From: Planctomicrobium piriforme
GTDB taxonomy: Bacteria > Planctomycetota > Planctomycetia > Pirellulales > UBA1268
DNA: 64,000 nt
Reading direction: 5' to 3'
NCBI GenBank assembly: GCA_945861585.1
Contig: CAMAVC010000001.1
Coordinates: 131,947 to 195,946, forward strand
Shown: one piece after another, positions 19,625 through 34,731 of the stretch
Layout of the letters: each line of letters starts with the position of its first letter
How positions within the stretch are numbered: the stretch's first letter is position 1
Translations under genes and position numbers: made by a program
The notes under the pieces: generated by a model
What the model saw: only the letters and a program-made list of their open reading frames with translations
Database searches by the model: none
Told to the model about the DNA's origin: nothing

Positions 19625-20889
19625 CAGAGCGCCTTTCCGTGCTTGGGGAGATCGGGATGGACGTCGGGGCCGAAGTAGCGGAGCGAGACGAGCGGGCCGG
19701 GGCCGGTGTTTTCCACCGTGTAGCCCGCGGCTGCGGCGTCGGCCGAGATGAAGAGCTCGTCGGCCGTCATCTCGCCGAAACGGATGAGCGTGGGAGTGGC
19801 CACGTCGTGCACGCCCACCCTGCCCTCGCCCTGCACCGTGATCCAGCCGCTGGCACCGGCGTCGTGAATCGTGACCTTCGCGCCCGGCTCGAGCGTGAGC
19901 TCCTTGGCGCTGAAGAGCTGCTGGCCGTCGACGTGGCCGTAGACGATCCAGCGGTCGGTCGCCCCGGGCACGCTCCGTTTTTCGTCCACGATCGGTGAGA
20001 GAAAGTTGCTCTCCTTGTAGTGGGTGTCGACGTTCTTCTCCCAGTCGAGCTGGCCGATGATGAAGTCGAGATCGTGGTGCTTCTCCTTGGGCATGTCCTT
20101 GACGAGCAGGCTCCACGGCACCGCCCGGCCCTCTACGAGCGACTGGAACATCGCAAACACGTCGCTGCCCCACTGCGGCTCGTAGGTGAGGAGCGAGCCC
20201 GGGGCATGCAACACGCCCGGCGGAATCAGCCAGCCGGTGCCGCGCTCGAGGCGATAGGCCTTCGAGAGGCCGAGAATGCCGTTGTCGCCCCTGTTCCAGT
20301 TTTCCAGGCAGCGCCGCAGGTCGGCCTTCGTCGTGCCGGGCTCGAGGCCCATGAAGGTGTAGGGAAAGTTGTTGTCGCAGTTGTTGTACTGCGGCGGGAA
20401 GTAGTAGCTCTCGGGCTTGCCTTCCTGGCCGACGAGCTTCGCGTCGGCGAACGACTGGTGCATGTGGTGCGGGATCGGCCCCATGTTGTCGAAGAACTTC
20501 GAGTACACCGGCCACTTCTTGTAGCGATCCCAGATGCGAGAGCCGACGAGTTTCGCAGCCCCCTCCGCCACCGCATCTTTGAGCAGGAACCGCTCGCCGT
20601 CGAACACGCACCACGAAAGCCCCTCGTCGGGCACGCGGCCTTCGTTCGCGGCTTCCGTCGTGCTGGCGAACCAGCGCTCATCGATGCCGCCCCGGTCGAG
20701 GCCGTAGGCGTAGTAGTCATCGGGATGGAGGCGGACGCGCTTGCCGGGATGGAGGAAGCTCCGCGGCACCCATGTGGGCGAGAGCCGGAGCATGCCCTTG
20801 CCGGCGTTCATCGCCTTGTCGAGCGCGGTCGAGACATTCTTCGCCTCGGGCAGCTTGGCAGATTTCTTTGCAGCGGTGGCCGTGGCCAT
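19624..20889 (-). CDS. Cupin / mannose-6-phosphate isomerase-like protein
   Basis: [32 protein letters not shown]-terminal cupin-like segment ([26 protein letters not shown]). Confidence 0.75.
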   Translation of the reverse strand: MATATAAKKSAKLPEAKNVSTALDKAMNAGKGMLRLSPTWVPRSFLHPGKRVRLHPDDYYAYGLDRGGIDERWFASTTEAANEGRVPDEGLSWCVFDGERFLLKDAVAEGAAKLVGSRIWDRYKKWPVYSKFFDNMGPIPHHMHQSFADAKLVGQEGKPESYYFPPQYNNCDNNFPYTFMGLEPGTTKADLRRCLENWNRGDNGILGLSKAYRLERGTGWLIPPGVLHAPGSLLTYEPQWGSDVFAMFQSLVEGRAVPWSLLVKDMPKEKHHDLDFIIGQLDWEKNVDTHYKESNFLSPIVDEKRSVPGATDRWIVYGHVDGQQLFSAKELTLEPGAKVTIHDAGASGWITVQGEGRVGVHDVATPTLIRFGEMTADELFISADAAAAGYTVENTGPGPLVSLRYFGPDVHPDLPKHGKAL

Positions 20890-21019
20890 GGTGGAAACCC
20901 CTCGTGGTGATGCGTCCTTGAGAACCGTGTTGTAAGGACCCTCGAAAAGACCCGCAAGCAGCGGCGTAGGGCAAACGTGAATCACGCCCGGCGGATTCCA
21001 GCCCGGCCGCTGATCGAAT

Positions 21020-22003
21020 TCATTCGCCCGCGGTGATCGCTGCCGCCAGGTGCTCCACCGACAGCGGTGCCGAGCCCTCGGCCTTGTTGTTGATCGTGAC
21101 ATACACATCGCGGCCCGCCGCTGCCGCCGTGCGGGCCAGCCGTGCAAGCGCAGTTCGGCTCGGCAGATCCTCCTCGACGATCCTGTTGAATGGGGAATAG
21201 TCTGCTTTCGCATCGTCGTAGGATCTGCCGGCGTGGAGGTTCCACCGCACGACGAGCGGCCCGGCCGCTGACGTATCCGCGTCAAACGCCCGGGCCTGCA
21301 GATCGACAGACGGCATTCGGGCATGCACCGCCAGACAGGGCACGGCGCCAGAGTCGGCGAGCGCGGCGGCGAAGGCACTCGTGACGAGATCGGGATCGCG
21401 CACCTCCACGGCGTAGAGGGGTCCGCGTGGCAGCATCGTCATGAAGGCCGCGATCCGGGCGCTGAGCCGGGGAACGTCGGCGAGCATCCGGCGACCGAGT
21501 GGTGGAAACTGGAACACGAGCGGCCCGGCCTTCGGTCCGACGCCCGCGACCGCCGGCCTGACGAACGCCGATGCAGCGGCAGCCGCGTCGAGGAACGTAG
21601 GGTTGTCGCGTGCCGCCTCTCCCGATCCAGCCTTGCGGACGACAGGATCGGTGATCGCAGCCGGCGCCTTCACGACGAACCGAAAGTCATCGGGCACCTG
21701 CGCGGCGTAGTGCGCGAACTCTGCGGTCGTCAGGGGCGCATAAAATGTGCGGTCGAGGCTCACGGTGTGGAACAACGGATGGCGGGCATACGCGGAGAGC
21801 CCACGCCGGGCGAGCATCTGCTCGGTCGCCGGCTTGCCGTTGCCGGCTGCGTAGACGAGCCCCGTCCAGCCCGGAAACGACCAGCTCGACGTGCCCAGGC
21901 GGATGCGGGCGGGCAACGCCGCGGCGAGTCCGCACATATCAGCACCGACTGGCGCCGGATCGACGCCATCGGCATCGGCGAAGAGAGACAGTTGCGACAT
22001 CAA
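21020..22003 (-). CDS. DUF72 (YecE-like) domain-containing protein
   Basis: RIRLGTSSWSFPGWTGLVY, FHTVSLDRTFYAPLTTAEFAHYAAQVPDDFRFVVKAPAAIT, YVTINNKAEGSAP. Confidence 0.9.
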   Translation of the reverse strand: MMSQLSLFADADGVDPAPVGADMCGLAAALPARIRLGTSSWSFPGWTGLVYAAGNGKPATEQMLARRGLSAYARHPLFHTVSLDRTFYAPLTTAEFAHYAAQVPDDFRFVVKAPAAITDPVVRKAGSGEAARDNPTFLDAAAAASAFVRPAVAGVGPKAGPLVFQFPPLGRRMLADVPRLSARIAAFMTMLPRGPLYAVEVRDPDLVTSAFAAALADSGAVPCLAVHARMPSVDLQARAFDADTSAAGPLVVRWNLHAGRSYDDAKADYSPFNRIVEEDLPSRTALARLARTAAAAGRDVYVTINNKAEGSAPLSVEHLAAAITAGE

Positions 22004-22130
22004 CTGAGAATAGAGGAGAGGGAGTCACATGGTACGCACGGTTGGCTGAGCGTGGTACTCTTTCGGATGACCAGCCCGCCCGGCAGTGGTGCCGGTGCCC
22101 GACCAAAGAGAGCCAACGGCCGACAAACCC

Positions 22131-22511
22131 ATGAAAGACCCAACCGTCCGCGGCGTTGTCCACCTGATCGAGGAAACCAAGACCTTCGGTCAGAAGGGGT
22201 TTCGCAAGCGTCTGGTGGTGCTCGAGCAGTCCAAGGGCACGTTCACCAACTTCATTCCCGTCGAGTTCGTCAAGGAGGGCTGCGACGCGGTGGACGATCT
22301 GGTCGTGGGAACCGAGATCGAGGTGACCTACCGTCTGAGCGGCCGCCGCTGGCAGCGGGACGAGGCGAGCGAGGCCAAGTATTTTTTGAGTGCCGAGGGG
22401 CTCTCGTTCAAGCAGCTGTCCGGAAGCGGGCGGGGAAATGATCGAGCGGACGACGCCATCGACCCCAACGACGCGCTTGCCGAGTCCGGCTTTGATGACG
22501 TGCCGTTTTGA
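22131..22511 (+). CDS. DUF3127 domain-containing protein
   Basis: VRGVVHLIEETKTFGQKGFRKRLVVLEQ...NFIPVEFVKEGCDAVDDL; acidic C-terminus ending FDDVPF. Confidence 0.8.
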   Translation: MKDPTVRGVVHLIEETKTFGQKGFRKRLVVLEQSKGTFTNFIPVEFVKEGCDAVDDLVVGTEIEVTYRLSGRRWQRDEASEAKYFLSAEGLSFKQLSGSGRGNDRADDAIDPNDALAESGFDDVPF

Positions 22512-22569
22512 GGCGGCCCTTCGCAAAGCCATAGCAGCAGGACTGATGCAGCTGCGGGCTCCAAGCCGG

Positions 22570-24270
22570 TCACGATGAGCCGTCGTCGTCCAGGGGTGAC
22601 GGATCGCCGACAGCTTCAGGCGAGGCGAAGGGCAGCCACTGCTGCGGGTCGTCGCGGGTGGCGGCCTTCCGGCTCCGCTGCAGGCCACTCCGGCCGAGCG
22701 AACGCCGCACCGGATCCTGCTGCATCGCCCCGCGGCGGTCGCGGCGGCTGCCGTGCCGCTCGGCCACGCCACGGGCCTCGTTGCGTGATGCGGGCGCGTT
22801 GCGCACGATCGCCAGCCGGCGCTTCGCCTCGCGAACCGCAGCAGCGTGATCGACGAGCGGCGCGGGATAGTCGTGGCCGATCACGCATCCGGCCGCGTGT
22901 TGCACGTCCGCCGGCATCGTCCATGGCATATGGACATACGCCGGTGGCACGCCGGCGAGCTCGGGCACCCAGCGGCGGATGAACACGCCGCGTGGATCCT
23001 GTTCGAGCGCCTGCTTCGTTGGGTTATAGATCCGCAGCGTGTTGATGCCGGTCGTGCCGCTTTGCATCTGCAGCTGCGACCAGTGGATCCCCGGCTCGAA
23101 GTCGAGGAAGTGCCGGGCGAGAAAGAGGCCGGTGGGCCGCCAGTGGAGCCAGAGGGAATAGCTGGCAAACGACACGACGAGGGCCCGCATCCGAAACGTG
23201 AGCCAGCCAGTGGCGACGAGGCTCCGCAGGCAGGCGTCCACGAGCGGATAGCCCGTCTTGCCTGCCTGCCAGGCGGCGAGCCGTTCGGGCGACACATCGG
23301 TTTCGCGCAGACCATCGGCCGCCCGCAGCATGTTGTGAAACTCGATCGCCGGTTCATCCTCGAGCTTCTGCATGAAGTGGCAGTGCCAGTGAAGCCGCGA
23401 CTGAACGGCCTTCAAGCTCCGCTGCCAGGCCTTGAGGTCGGCGCGGTCGCGCGGGTTCGGGGCGGCGAGAAGGCTCGCCTGCACCTCCTGCCGGCGGGCC
23501 TCGCTTGCCTGCCAGACCGTCCGCATCGAGATTGCGCCGAATGCCAGATACGGGCTCAAGCGTGAGCAGCTCGTCGGCGCCGTAAGCGGGCTCGAGATGC
23601 CCCCGGAATAGTGCCGCCCGCGGCGCGAAAGAAAGTCGTCGAGCACGTCCGCTGCCGCCCGTACGCCGCCCTGCTGGCGGTCCTTCGTGTCGGTGGGGAG
23701 CCCCAGATCGCGGCAGCCGAGGAGGCCGGCCGTGGCCAGCCCCGCGACGGTCGCGTGGCCACCGCGGCCAGTGCTCCGCGGCACGTCGGCCTGCACCGCC
23801 GTCATGCGGGCTTCCCACAGCCGATTCCACCCGTTCCGTGAGCCGAGCCGCCGCACGACGCCGGTCTGGGGCAGTTCGAGAAACTCGACGCCCGCCTCGC
23901 GGGCCCAGCAGCGCACCCGTCGATCGCGGGCATACGTCACGCCCGTGCCGGTCTCCTCGTGGGCCACGAGCAGCCGGAAGCCCGTCTCGCGGCGCAGCTC
24001 TTCGAGCATCGCCACCGCCTCGCCTCGCCGGGTGATGAGCCGAATGCCGAGCCGGCCGAGGGCGGTCTCGAGATCCGCGAGGCACTCGTGCTCGAAGGCC
24101 GCGTGGCTCATATCCCGCTCCGGCTGCGCGAGCACCTCGGGCTCGTAGAGAAATGCAGCGAACACAGCGCCGCCGCGCGAGCGGGCCACGGCCTCGGCGA
24201 GCGCCGGATGATCGCTTGCCCGCAGGTCACGCTTCAGCCACACACAGACCGGCACTGCATGATCAATCAT
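22570..24270 (-). CDS. Cryptochrome/deoxyribodipyrimidine photolyase family protein with extended basic C-terminus
   Basis: VPVCVWLKRDLRASDHPALAEA; SRLSPYLAFGAISMRTVWQ; WLTFRMRALVVSFASYSLWLHW; IYNPTKQALEQDPRGVFIRRWVPEL; start ATG 24270 or GTG 24300. Confidence 0.92.
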   Translation of the reverse strand: MIDHAVPVCVWLKRDLRASDHPALAEAVARSRGGAVFAAFLYEPEVLAQPERDMSHAAFEHECLADLETALGRLGIRLITRRGEAVAMLEELRRETGFRLLVAHEETGTGVTYARDRRVRCWAREAGVEFLELPQTGVVRRLGSRNGWNRLWEARMTAVQADVPRSTGRGGHATVAGLATAGLLGCRDLGLPTDTKDRQQGGVRAAADVLDDFLSRRGRHYSGGISSPLTAPTSCSRLSPYLAFGAISMRTVWQASEARRQEVQASLLAAPNPRDRADLKAWQRSLKAVQSRLHWHCHFMQKLEDEPAIEFHNMLRAADGLRETDVSPERLAAWQAGKTGYPLVDACLRSLVATGWLTFRMRALVVSFASYSLWLHWRPTGLFLARHFLDFEPGIHWSQLQMQSGTTGINTLRIYNPTKQALEQDPRGVFIRRWVPELAGVPPAYVHMPWTMPADVQHAAGCVIGHDYPAPLVDHAAAVREAKRRLAIVRNAPASRNEARGVAERHGSRRDRRGAMQQDPVRRSLGRSGLQRSRKAATRDDPQQWLPFASPEAVGDPSPLDDDGSS

Positions 24271-24308
24271 CGCGACACCATCCGGGATACGGTCGGCCAC
24301 CTACCGAA

Positions 24309-28650
<4,342 letters not shown>

Positions 28651-28654
<4 letters not shown>

Positions 28655-29508
28655 GGCGCGATCGCCTCCTGAATCTCCCGCTCGCGCCGCCCGCCGAGGG
28701 CTGCCTTGAATGGATGGAGCAGTTGCCGAACGTAGCCTGCCGGCATCGGTTCGTGGACCCCGAAGTCTTCCGGCACCCGGTCGCGCGGCACGTAGTACGT
28801 GCCAAAGAGGATATCCCAGACGGGAAACAGGCCGGCGAAGTTCTTGTCGATCGCGGCCGGATCGCGCGAATGATGCCAGCGGTGGAACACCGGCGAGGCG
28901 ATCACGCACCGCAGCGGTCCAAAGTCCCAGTTCACGTTGGCATGGAGGAGGACGGCGTAGAGCGTCAGCACCGGTGCCGTGGTCGCCGTGACCACCGGAT
29001 TGAGCCCGAGCAGCAGCACCGGCACCGCCCGGCAGAGATTGCCCACGAGTTCGTTCACCGGATGCACACGGATGCTCGACATCCAGTCGAGATGCTCCGA
29101 GCTGTGATGCACCGCGTGAAACGGCCACCATCGTCCGCCGTGAAACATGCGGTGGTTCCAGTAGGCGAGGAAGTCAACGAGCAGATAGATCTCGACGGTC
29201 TGCAGCCAAAGGGGCTGCCGCGAGAGGGGCCCGAAGCCCGCATAGGCTCGCGTGCGAAACTCCTCCACCGAGGCGACGCCACTGGCCACGAGCAGGCCGA
29301 TCGGCAGCACGACGAGCATGCGAATGAGCGGCTTCGCGACGAGCGGCGTGAGGATCCAGTACGTGGCGTCGGTGAAAAATCCCTGCCGCACCACCGGCCG
29401 GCCACGACCGTTGCCGAGCAGCCGTTCGACCACAAAGAAGATCGCGGAGAGCACGATCAGGCCGAGCACGAGCCGCGACGGGCTTGGCGGGGTGTGGATG
29501 GCGAGCAT
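28651..29508 (-). CDS. Sterol desaturase / fatty acid hydroxylase superfamily protein
   Basis: DFLAYWNHRMFHGGRWWPFHAVHHSSEHLDW and VFHRWHHSRD His-box motifs, multi-TM; start 29508 (ATG) or 29562 (GTG). Confidence 0.92.
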
Positions 29509-29697
29509 CGGCAGGCGGGCTCGGTGTGACGGCCCCGGGGGGACCGTGTCCGGACGGGACACGCGTCGGCGGGGCCAGGAGATTCAACGGCCGACCGGGC
29601 AGGGGGTTTTTCGCATACAAAAAGACCGCGGAATCAGCGTTGTCGGGCGAGGGTGCCGGCAGCATGATGACGTGTTCCTCCAGAGTCCACCCGCTCC

Positions 29698-32649
29698 ATG
29701 GCGACGCTTCCCCTCGACCGACTCGCCGCCAGCCTCGAGGGCGACGTCCACGCGGACGACCTCGCCCGCACGATCTACTCGACCGATGCCTCGGAATACC
29801 AGGAGCGGCCGCTGGCCGTCGCCTGCCCGAAGTCGGAGGCCGACGTGCGCCGGCTCGTGCAGTTCGCGGCGGAGCACCGCGTCGGCCTGATCCCGCGAGG
29901 GGCCGGCACGTCGCTCGCCGGGCAGGTGGTCGGCGGCGGGATCGTGGTCGATCTCGGGCGGCACATGCACAGGATCGCGGCCCTCGACGTCGCACGGCGG
30001 CGGGTGCGGGTGCAGCCGGGTGTCGTGCGCAATGAGCTCAACACGTTCCTCGCCCCGCACGGCCTCTTCTTCGGTCCCGAAACCTCCACCGCCTCCTGGG
30101 CCATGGTCGGCGGCATGGTGGGCAACAACTCCTGTGGCTCGAACTCGATCGCCTACGGCTCCACTCGCGACCATCTCATTTCGGTCCGCGGGTTTCTCGC
30201 CGACGGGAGTGAGGCGACGTTCGGGCCACTCTCCGCGGATGCCTTCGCGGCGAAGTGTGCCGGGCCTGCCACGCTCGAGACGCAGATATATCGTTCAATC
30301 CGCGACATCCTTGGCAACGAGGCAAACCGCCAGCTGATCCGTGACTCGTTTCCCCGGCCCGAGGTCACGCGTCGCAACACTGGCTACGCACTCGACGCCC
30401 TCCTCGACGCATCCTGCTTCGATCCTGGCAGCGCCGCCGAGTTCGACATGTGCCGGCTACTCGCCGGTTCGGAGGGCACGCTGTTCGTGGGTGTCGAGTT
30501 CGAACTCAACCTGATCCCGCTGCCGCCGCCCGGTGCGCTCGTCTGCGTCCATTGTCGTTCGGTCGACGAGGCGCTGCGGGCCACGCTCGTCGCCATGCAG
30601 CGCCGCGGCGGCGAGGTCGTGCTCACGGCCTGCGAACTGATCGACGACAAGATCCTCGCCTGCACGAAGGACAATGCCGAGCAGACCCGAAATCGGGCGT
30701 TCGTGGTCGGAGACCCGGGTGCCGTGCTCGTGGTCGAGTTCAAGCATGTCGACCGCCGCCGGGTGGAACAGGCGGTCGCGAGCCTCGAGGCGGATCTCCG
30801 GGCCGCCGGCCTCGGCTATGCCTATCCCGTGCTCCACGGCACCGACGGCGACAAGGTGTGGGAACTCCGGCGCGCCGGTCAGGGCCTCGTCAACAACGTG
30901 CCGGGTGACGCCAAGCCCCGCGAGATCGTCGAAGACACGGCGGTGGCAGTCGAGGATTTGCCCGCCTACATCGCCGAGTTCGACCGCCTCCTCGCCGAGA
31001 AGTACTCGATCGATTGCGTCCACTATGCCCACGCCGGAGCGGGTGAACTGCACCTGCGGCCACTCTTCGACCTCCGCACGCCAGCGGGGTTGAAGATGTT
31101 TCGCGCCGTCGCCACCGACGTCGCGGCCCTCGTGAAAAAATACCGCGGCAGCCTCTCCGGCGAGCACGGAGACGGCCGGCTCCGCGGAGAGTTCATCCGT
31201 ACGATGGTGGGCGACGAGTGCTATGCGTTGCTCGAGCGGGTGAAGCGGGCGTTCGACCCGCAGGGGATTTTGAATCCGGGAAAAATCATCGACACGCCGC
31301 CGATGGATACGTCGCTGCGGATCGTGCCCGGTGAACCCGAGCCGACCCGCGACACGGTGTTCCGCTTCGCCGACACCGGCGGCGTGCTCCGGGCTGCCGA
31401 AAAATGCACGGGCGTCGGTCAGTGCCGCAAGACACACCTGATCGGCGGCACGATGTGCCCGAGCTACATGGCCACGCGCAACGAGCGCGATACGACCCGG
31501 GCTCGGGCCAACGTCCTGCGGCAGGCGCTCGCCGATCCGGCCACGGCCGACCCTTGGTCGCGGCCTGAAGTCGCCGAGGTGATGGAGCTGTGCCTCTCGT
31601 GCAAGGCCTGCAAATCTGAGTGCCCTTCGAACGTCGACATGGCCCGGCTCAAGGCGGAGTGGCAGCAGCACGTGCACGACGCGAAGGGCGTGCCGCTGCG
31701 CACGCGGCTCGTGGCCGAGAGCGCGGCCTCGCTCCGCCGCGCGTCCGTCGTCCCCTGGCTCTACAACCTCGCCGTCACGGCGCCGGGCATCTCGACGCTC
31801 GTGAAGCAAGTGCTCGGCTTTCATCCGCGCAGGTCGCTCCCACCGCTGCCCGCGACCACGCTCCGCGGCTGGCTCGCCCGCCGGCCGCCGCGGCGATCGC
31901 CCGCGCCGCATGGCCGCGTGCATCTCTTCTGCGACGAGTTCACCGACACGCTCGACGCCCCGATCGGCATCCAGGCGGTCGAACTGCTCGAGGCCCTCGG
32001 CTGGGAGGTCGTCGTGCCCGAGCACGTCGACAGCGGCCGGGCGCATCTCTCCAAGGGGCTCGTGCGCACTGCCCGCGATCTCGCGAGCCGCAACGTCGAG
32101 CTGCTCTCGCGTGTGGTCACCGCCGACGCGCCGCTCGTCGGCATCGAGCCGTCGGCGATCCTGTCGTTTCGCGACGAGTATCCCGATCTCGTGCCCGAGC
32201 GGCTCGCTGCAGCGGCTCGCAACCTCGCCGGCCACGCGCTCCTGATCGACGAGTTCCTCGCCCGCGAGGCCGACCGCGGCCGGATCTCGGCCGACGCATT
32301 CACTGCCGAGCGGCGCGACATCAAGCTCCACGGCCACTGCCATCAGAAGGCGCTCTCGTCGCTCGCCCCCACGGTCGCGGCGCTCTCGCTGCCGCGGAAC
32401 TACTCGGTCGAGGTGATTCCATCGGGCTGCTGCGGGATGGCCGGGTCGTTCGGCTACGAGCGTGAGCATTTCGACCTGTCGATGCAGATCGGCGAGCTTG
32501 TGCTTTTTCCCGCGGTGCGAGCGGCCGGGCCGGAAGTGCTCCTCGCCGCCCCCGGCACGAGCTGCCGGCACCAGATCAAAGACGGAACGGGGCGCGAGGC
32601 CGGCCACCCCGTCGAGATCCTCCACGCCGCGCTCGTCGCTACGTCCTGA
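29698..32649 (+). CDS. FAD-linked oxidase with Fe-S and CCG domains (GlcD/Dld-type D-2-hydroxyacid dehydrogenase)
   Basis: HRVGLIPRGAGTSLAGQVVGGGIVVDL, SGEHGDGRLRGEF, CLSCKACKSECPSNVDMARLKAEW, SGCCGMAGSFGYE. Confidence 0.95.
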   Translation: MATLPLDRLAASLEGDVHADDLARTIYSTDASEYQERPLAVACPKSEADVRRLVQFAAEHRVGLIPRGAGTSLAGQVVGGGIVVDLGRHMHRIAALDVARRRVRVQPGVVRNELNTFLAPHGLFFGPETSTASWAMVGGMVGNNSCGSNSIAYGSTRDHLISVRGFLADGSEATFGPLSADAFAAKCAGPATLETQIYRSIRDILGNEANRQLIRDSFPRPEVTRRNTGYALDALLDASCFDPGSAAEFDMCRLLAGSEGTLFVGVEFELNLIPLPPPGALVCVHCRSVDEALRATLVAMQRRGGEVVLTACELIDDKILACTKDNAEQTRNRAFVVGDPGAVLVVEFKHVDRRRVEQAVASLEADLRAAGLGYAYPVLHGTDGDKVWELRRAGQGLVNNVPGDAKPREIVEDTAVAVEDLPAYIAEFDRLLAEKYSIDCVHYAHAGAGELHLRPLFDLRTPAGLKMFRAVATDVAALVKKYRGSLSGEHGDGRLRGEFIRTMVGDECYALLERVKRAFDPQGILNPGKIIDTPPMDTSLRIVPGEPEPTRDTVFRFADTGGVLRAAEKCTGVGQCRKTHLIGGTMCPSYMATRNERDTTRARANVLRQALADPATADPWSRPEVAEVMELCLSCKACKSECPSNVDMARLKAEWQQHVHDAKGVPLRTRLVAESAASLRRASVVPWLYNLAVTAPGISTLVKQVLGFHPRRSLPPLPATTLRGWLARRPPRRSPAPHGRVHLFCDEFTDTLDAPIGIQAVELLEALGWEVVVPEHVDSGRAHLSKGLVRTARDLASRNVELLSRVVTADAPLVGIEPSAILSFRDEYPDLVPERLAAAARNLAGHALLIDEFLAREADRGRISADAFTAERRDIKLHGHCHQKALSSLAPTVAALSLPRNYSVEVIPSGCCGMAGSFGYEREHFDLSMQIGELVLFPAVRAAGPEVLLAAPGTSCRHQIKDGTGREAGHPVEILHAALVATS

Positions 32650-34063
32650 CTAGGCGGTGCCACGTCACGGTCACAGGCACGATCGATGGGGCGGTGAACG
32701 CGACGGTGCCGGACCACAACCGCAACGAGAGCCGCTCGAGGTGCCGCAGGGTGGTGAGTGCGGCTGGCAGCTGGCACTCGTAGCGAACGACAGGTCGGCC
32801 GGCTGCCGAGCGGCACAGCACACCCGCGCCGCCACCCACCACGAGCCCCGGGGCGCAGATCTCAGCCGCAGGCATCGTGGCGGCGGACAAGCCGGCCGCA
32901 TCGAGCTCCCAGCGCACAAGCAGCCAGTCGTGCAACCTGGCCTGGGGTATCGGGCAGGTGATCATGCCATCGCCCGGTGCCAGGGCGCCGTGAACTGTCG
33001 CCAGCGGCAGCGCGGTGACTCCGGCGCTCGACACGCCGGCGCTGATCCCGGCACGTTCGTGCGCCCGGCTGGCGGCCATGGCAAGTGCCGCCTGTTTTTC
33101 AGCGGGAGTTTCCGGATCAGGTTGCGCGGCATAGCACGACAGTTCCGCGCGCTGGACATCGTTCGAGCGTGAGGCGAGGTGGCGCAGCACGTCGGCAGGC
33201 ACCGCGCGGCCGAGGGCGTCGCGCAGGTAGCCGAGCCCCGCGTGGAGCGCGGCGTGCAGCACGCGCGAGTTGGCCTCCGCGAGCACCACGTCCCAGTCGA
33301 CCGTGCCGGCATCGATGAGGCTCGCCGCGTCGACCGTCCAGTCGGCGGCACCGTCCCGCGACCAGCGCACGCCGTGCGTGACGGCGAGCACGAGAGCGTC
33401 GGCCGGCGCCGGCAGGTGCACGGTGGCACCGCGCCACTGGCGCGTCGTCGCCCTCCTCCAGAGTCCGTCGTCGTCGCCCGTGAGCCGATTGAGGTGGTTC
33501 GAGAAGTGGTGCAGGTCGATCTCGCCCCGGCCCTTGATGACGGTCCAGGCATGATGGCCCGCCACCGCGCTCGCCGCCCGTGCCTGCACGGCCCATGGCG
33601 GCTCGCGGAGCGTCCAGCCGGCGCTGCAGAGCAGCGCGAGTGCCCGCTCCGCGGACGCCAGCGGCACGAGCACATCGACGTCGCGGATCAGCCGCTCGTG
33701 TGCGGACGCAGGCTGGGCCACGACCCGGGCGGCGCCCTTCGTCAGCAAGACCGGGATCCCGGCCTCTGACAACGCCGCGAGCGCCGGGCCGGCCGGTTCG
33801 AGGCACATCTGCGTGTGCACCCAGAGAAACTTGCGGATGCCCTCCACGCGGGGCCTGACATCGGCGTCTTCCTCGAGCGTGGCGATTCGGCTGGCGACGG
33901 CCGCGAGCATCCGCACCTCGCTCCACGACGTGGTGTCAAGGTCGTGCTCGGCCCGCCAGCGGCGCCACGCGGCGCGCGCCTCGGCCTCGGGAGCAAGCGC
34001 GGCTCGCACAAGGAGATCGAGTCCTCCGCGCGGCACGGCGATTGGATCGGGCGAGGTGTTCAT
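32639..34063 (-). CDS. Nucleotidyltransferase family protein (NTP_transf_5-like)
   Basis: GIPVLLTKGAARVVAQPASAHERLIRDVDVLVPLASAERAL (K-G-A...R-D-x-D-x-L-V), EIDLHHFSNHLNRL. Confidence 0.8.
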   Translation of the reverse strand: MNTSPDPIAVPRGGLDLLVRAALAPEAEARAAWRRWRAEHDLDTTSWSEVRMLAAVASRIATLEEDADVRPRVEGIRKFLWVHTQMCLEPAGPALAALSEAGIPVLLTKGAARVVAQPASAHERLIRDVDVLVPLASAERALALLCSAGWTLREPPWAVQARAASAVAGHHAWTVIKGRGEIDLHHFSNHLNRLTGDDDGLWRRATTRQWRGATVHLPAPADALVLAVTHGVRWSRDGAADWTVDAASLIDAGTVDWDVVLAEANSRVLHAALHAGLGYLRDALGRAVPADVLRHLASRSNDVQRAELSCYAAQPDPETPAEKQAALAMAASRAHERAGISAGVSSAGVTALPLATVHGALAPGDGMITCPIPQARLHDWLLVRWELDAAGLSAATMPAAEICAPGLVVGGGAGVLCRSAAGRPVVRYECQLPAALTTLRHLERLSLRLWSGTVAFTAPSIVPVTVTWHRLVRT

Positions 34064-34731
34064 GTGGTCGGAGGCCGGCGTCGGGCGAGGGCCGCGCGGG
34101 CCACGGCGAGGAGGCTGGCGTTGCGGGCGGCGCTTTGGCTGAGCGTGCCGGGCCGCAGGCGCCGCCGGAGCACGACCTGGTCGACCGGCTGGAACGTGCA
34201 GCCGGCATGGCGGGCCCGGTCGATCCACTCGATCCACGCGCCCACGCGGATCGACTCGTCGAGAAACCCTGCGCGGTCGAAAGCCCACCGCCGCAGGAGC
34301 ATGCCGCCGGCGAGCCAGGCCGGCTCGTTCACCCGCGGCACGAACCGCGCGGCCACGTCGGCGGAGAGCGTCGGACACGGAAACTCGCTGAATCGCCCCA
34401 CGCTGCCGGCGAGGTCAGCCCGTGCGGCGAGGTGCCGCTCCTGCGCCTCCAGGCAGTCGGGTGTCCAGAGGTCGTCGGCGTCGAGAAACGCCACAAGGTC
34501 TCCCCGCGCGGCCTGCAATCCAGAGTTGAGGGCGGCTGCCACGCCGCGGTGGGCCTGTCGCACGACGCGGGCGCCGCCGGCGGTCGCGACCGCCACCGTG
34601 TCGTCACTCGAGCCGTCGTCCACGACGATCACTTCGTCGGCGCTCCGCGACTGCGCACGGACGCTCGCGAGCGTCTCGCCGAGCGTCTCGGCCGCGTCGT
34701 GCGCGGGGATGATCACACTGATTGTCGTCAT
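34060..34731 (-). CDS. Glycosyltransferase family 2
   Basis: TTISVIIPAHDAAETLGETLASVRAQ, EVIVVDDGSSDDT, DLVAFLDADDLW. Confidence 0.93.
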   Translation of the reverse strand: MTTISVIIPAHDAAETLGETLASVRAQSRSADEVIVVDDGSSDDTVAVATAGGARVVRQAHRGVAAALNSGLQAARGDLVAFLDADDLWTPDCLEAQERHLAARADLAGSVGRFSEFPCPTLSADVAARFVPRVNEPAWLAGGMLLRRWAFDRAGFLDESIRVGAWIEWIDRARHAGCTFQPVDQVVLRRRLRPGTLSQSAARNASLLAVARAALARRRPPTT

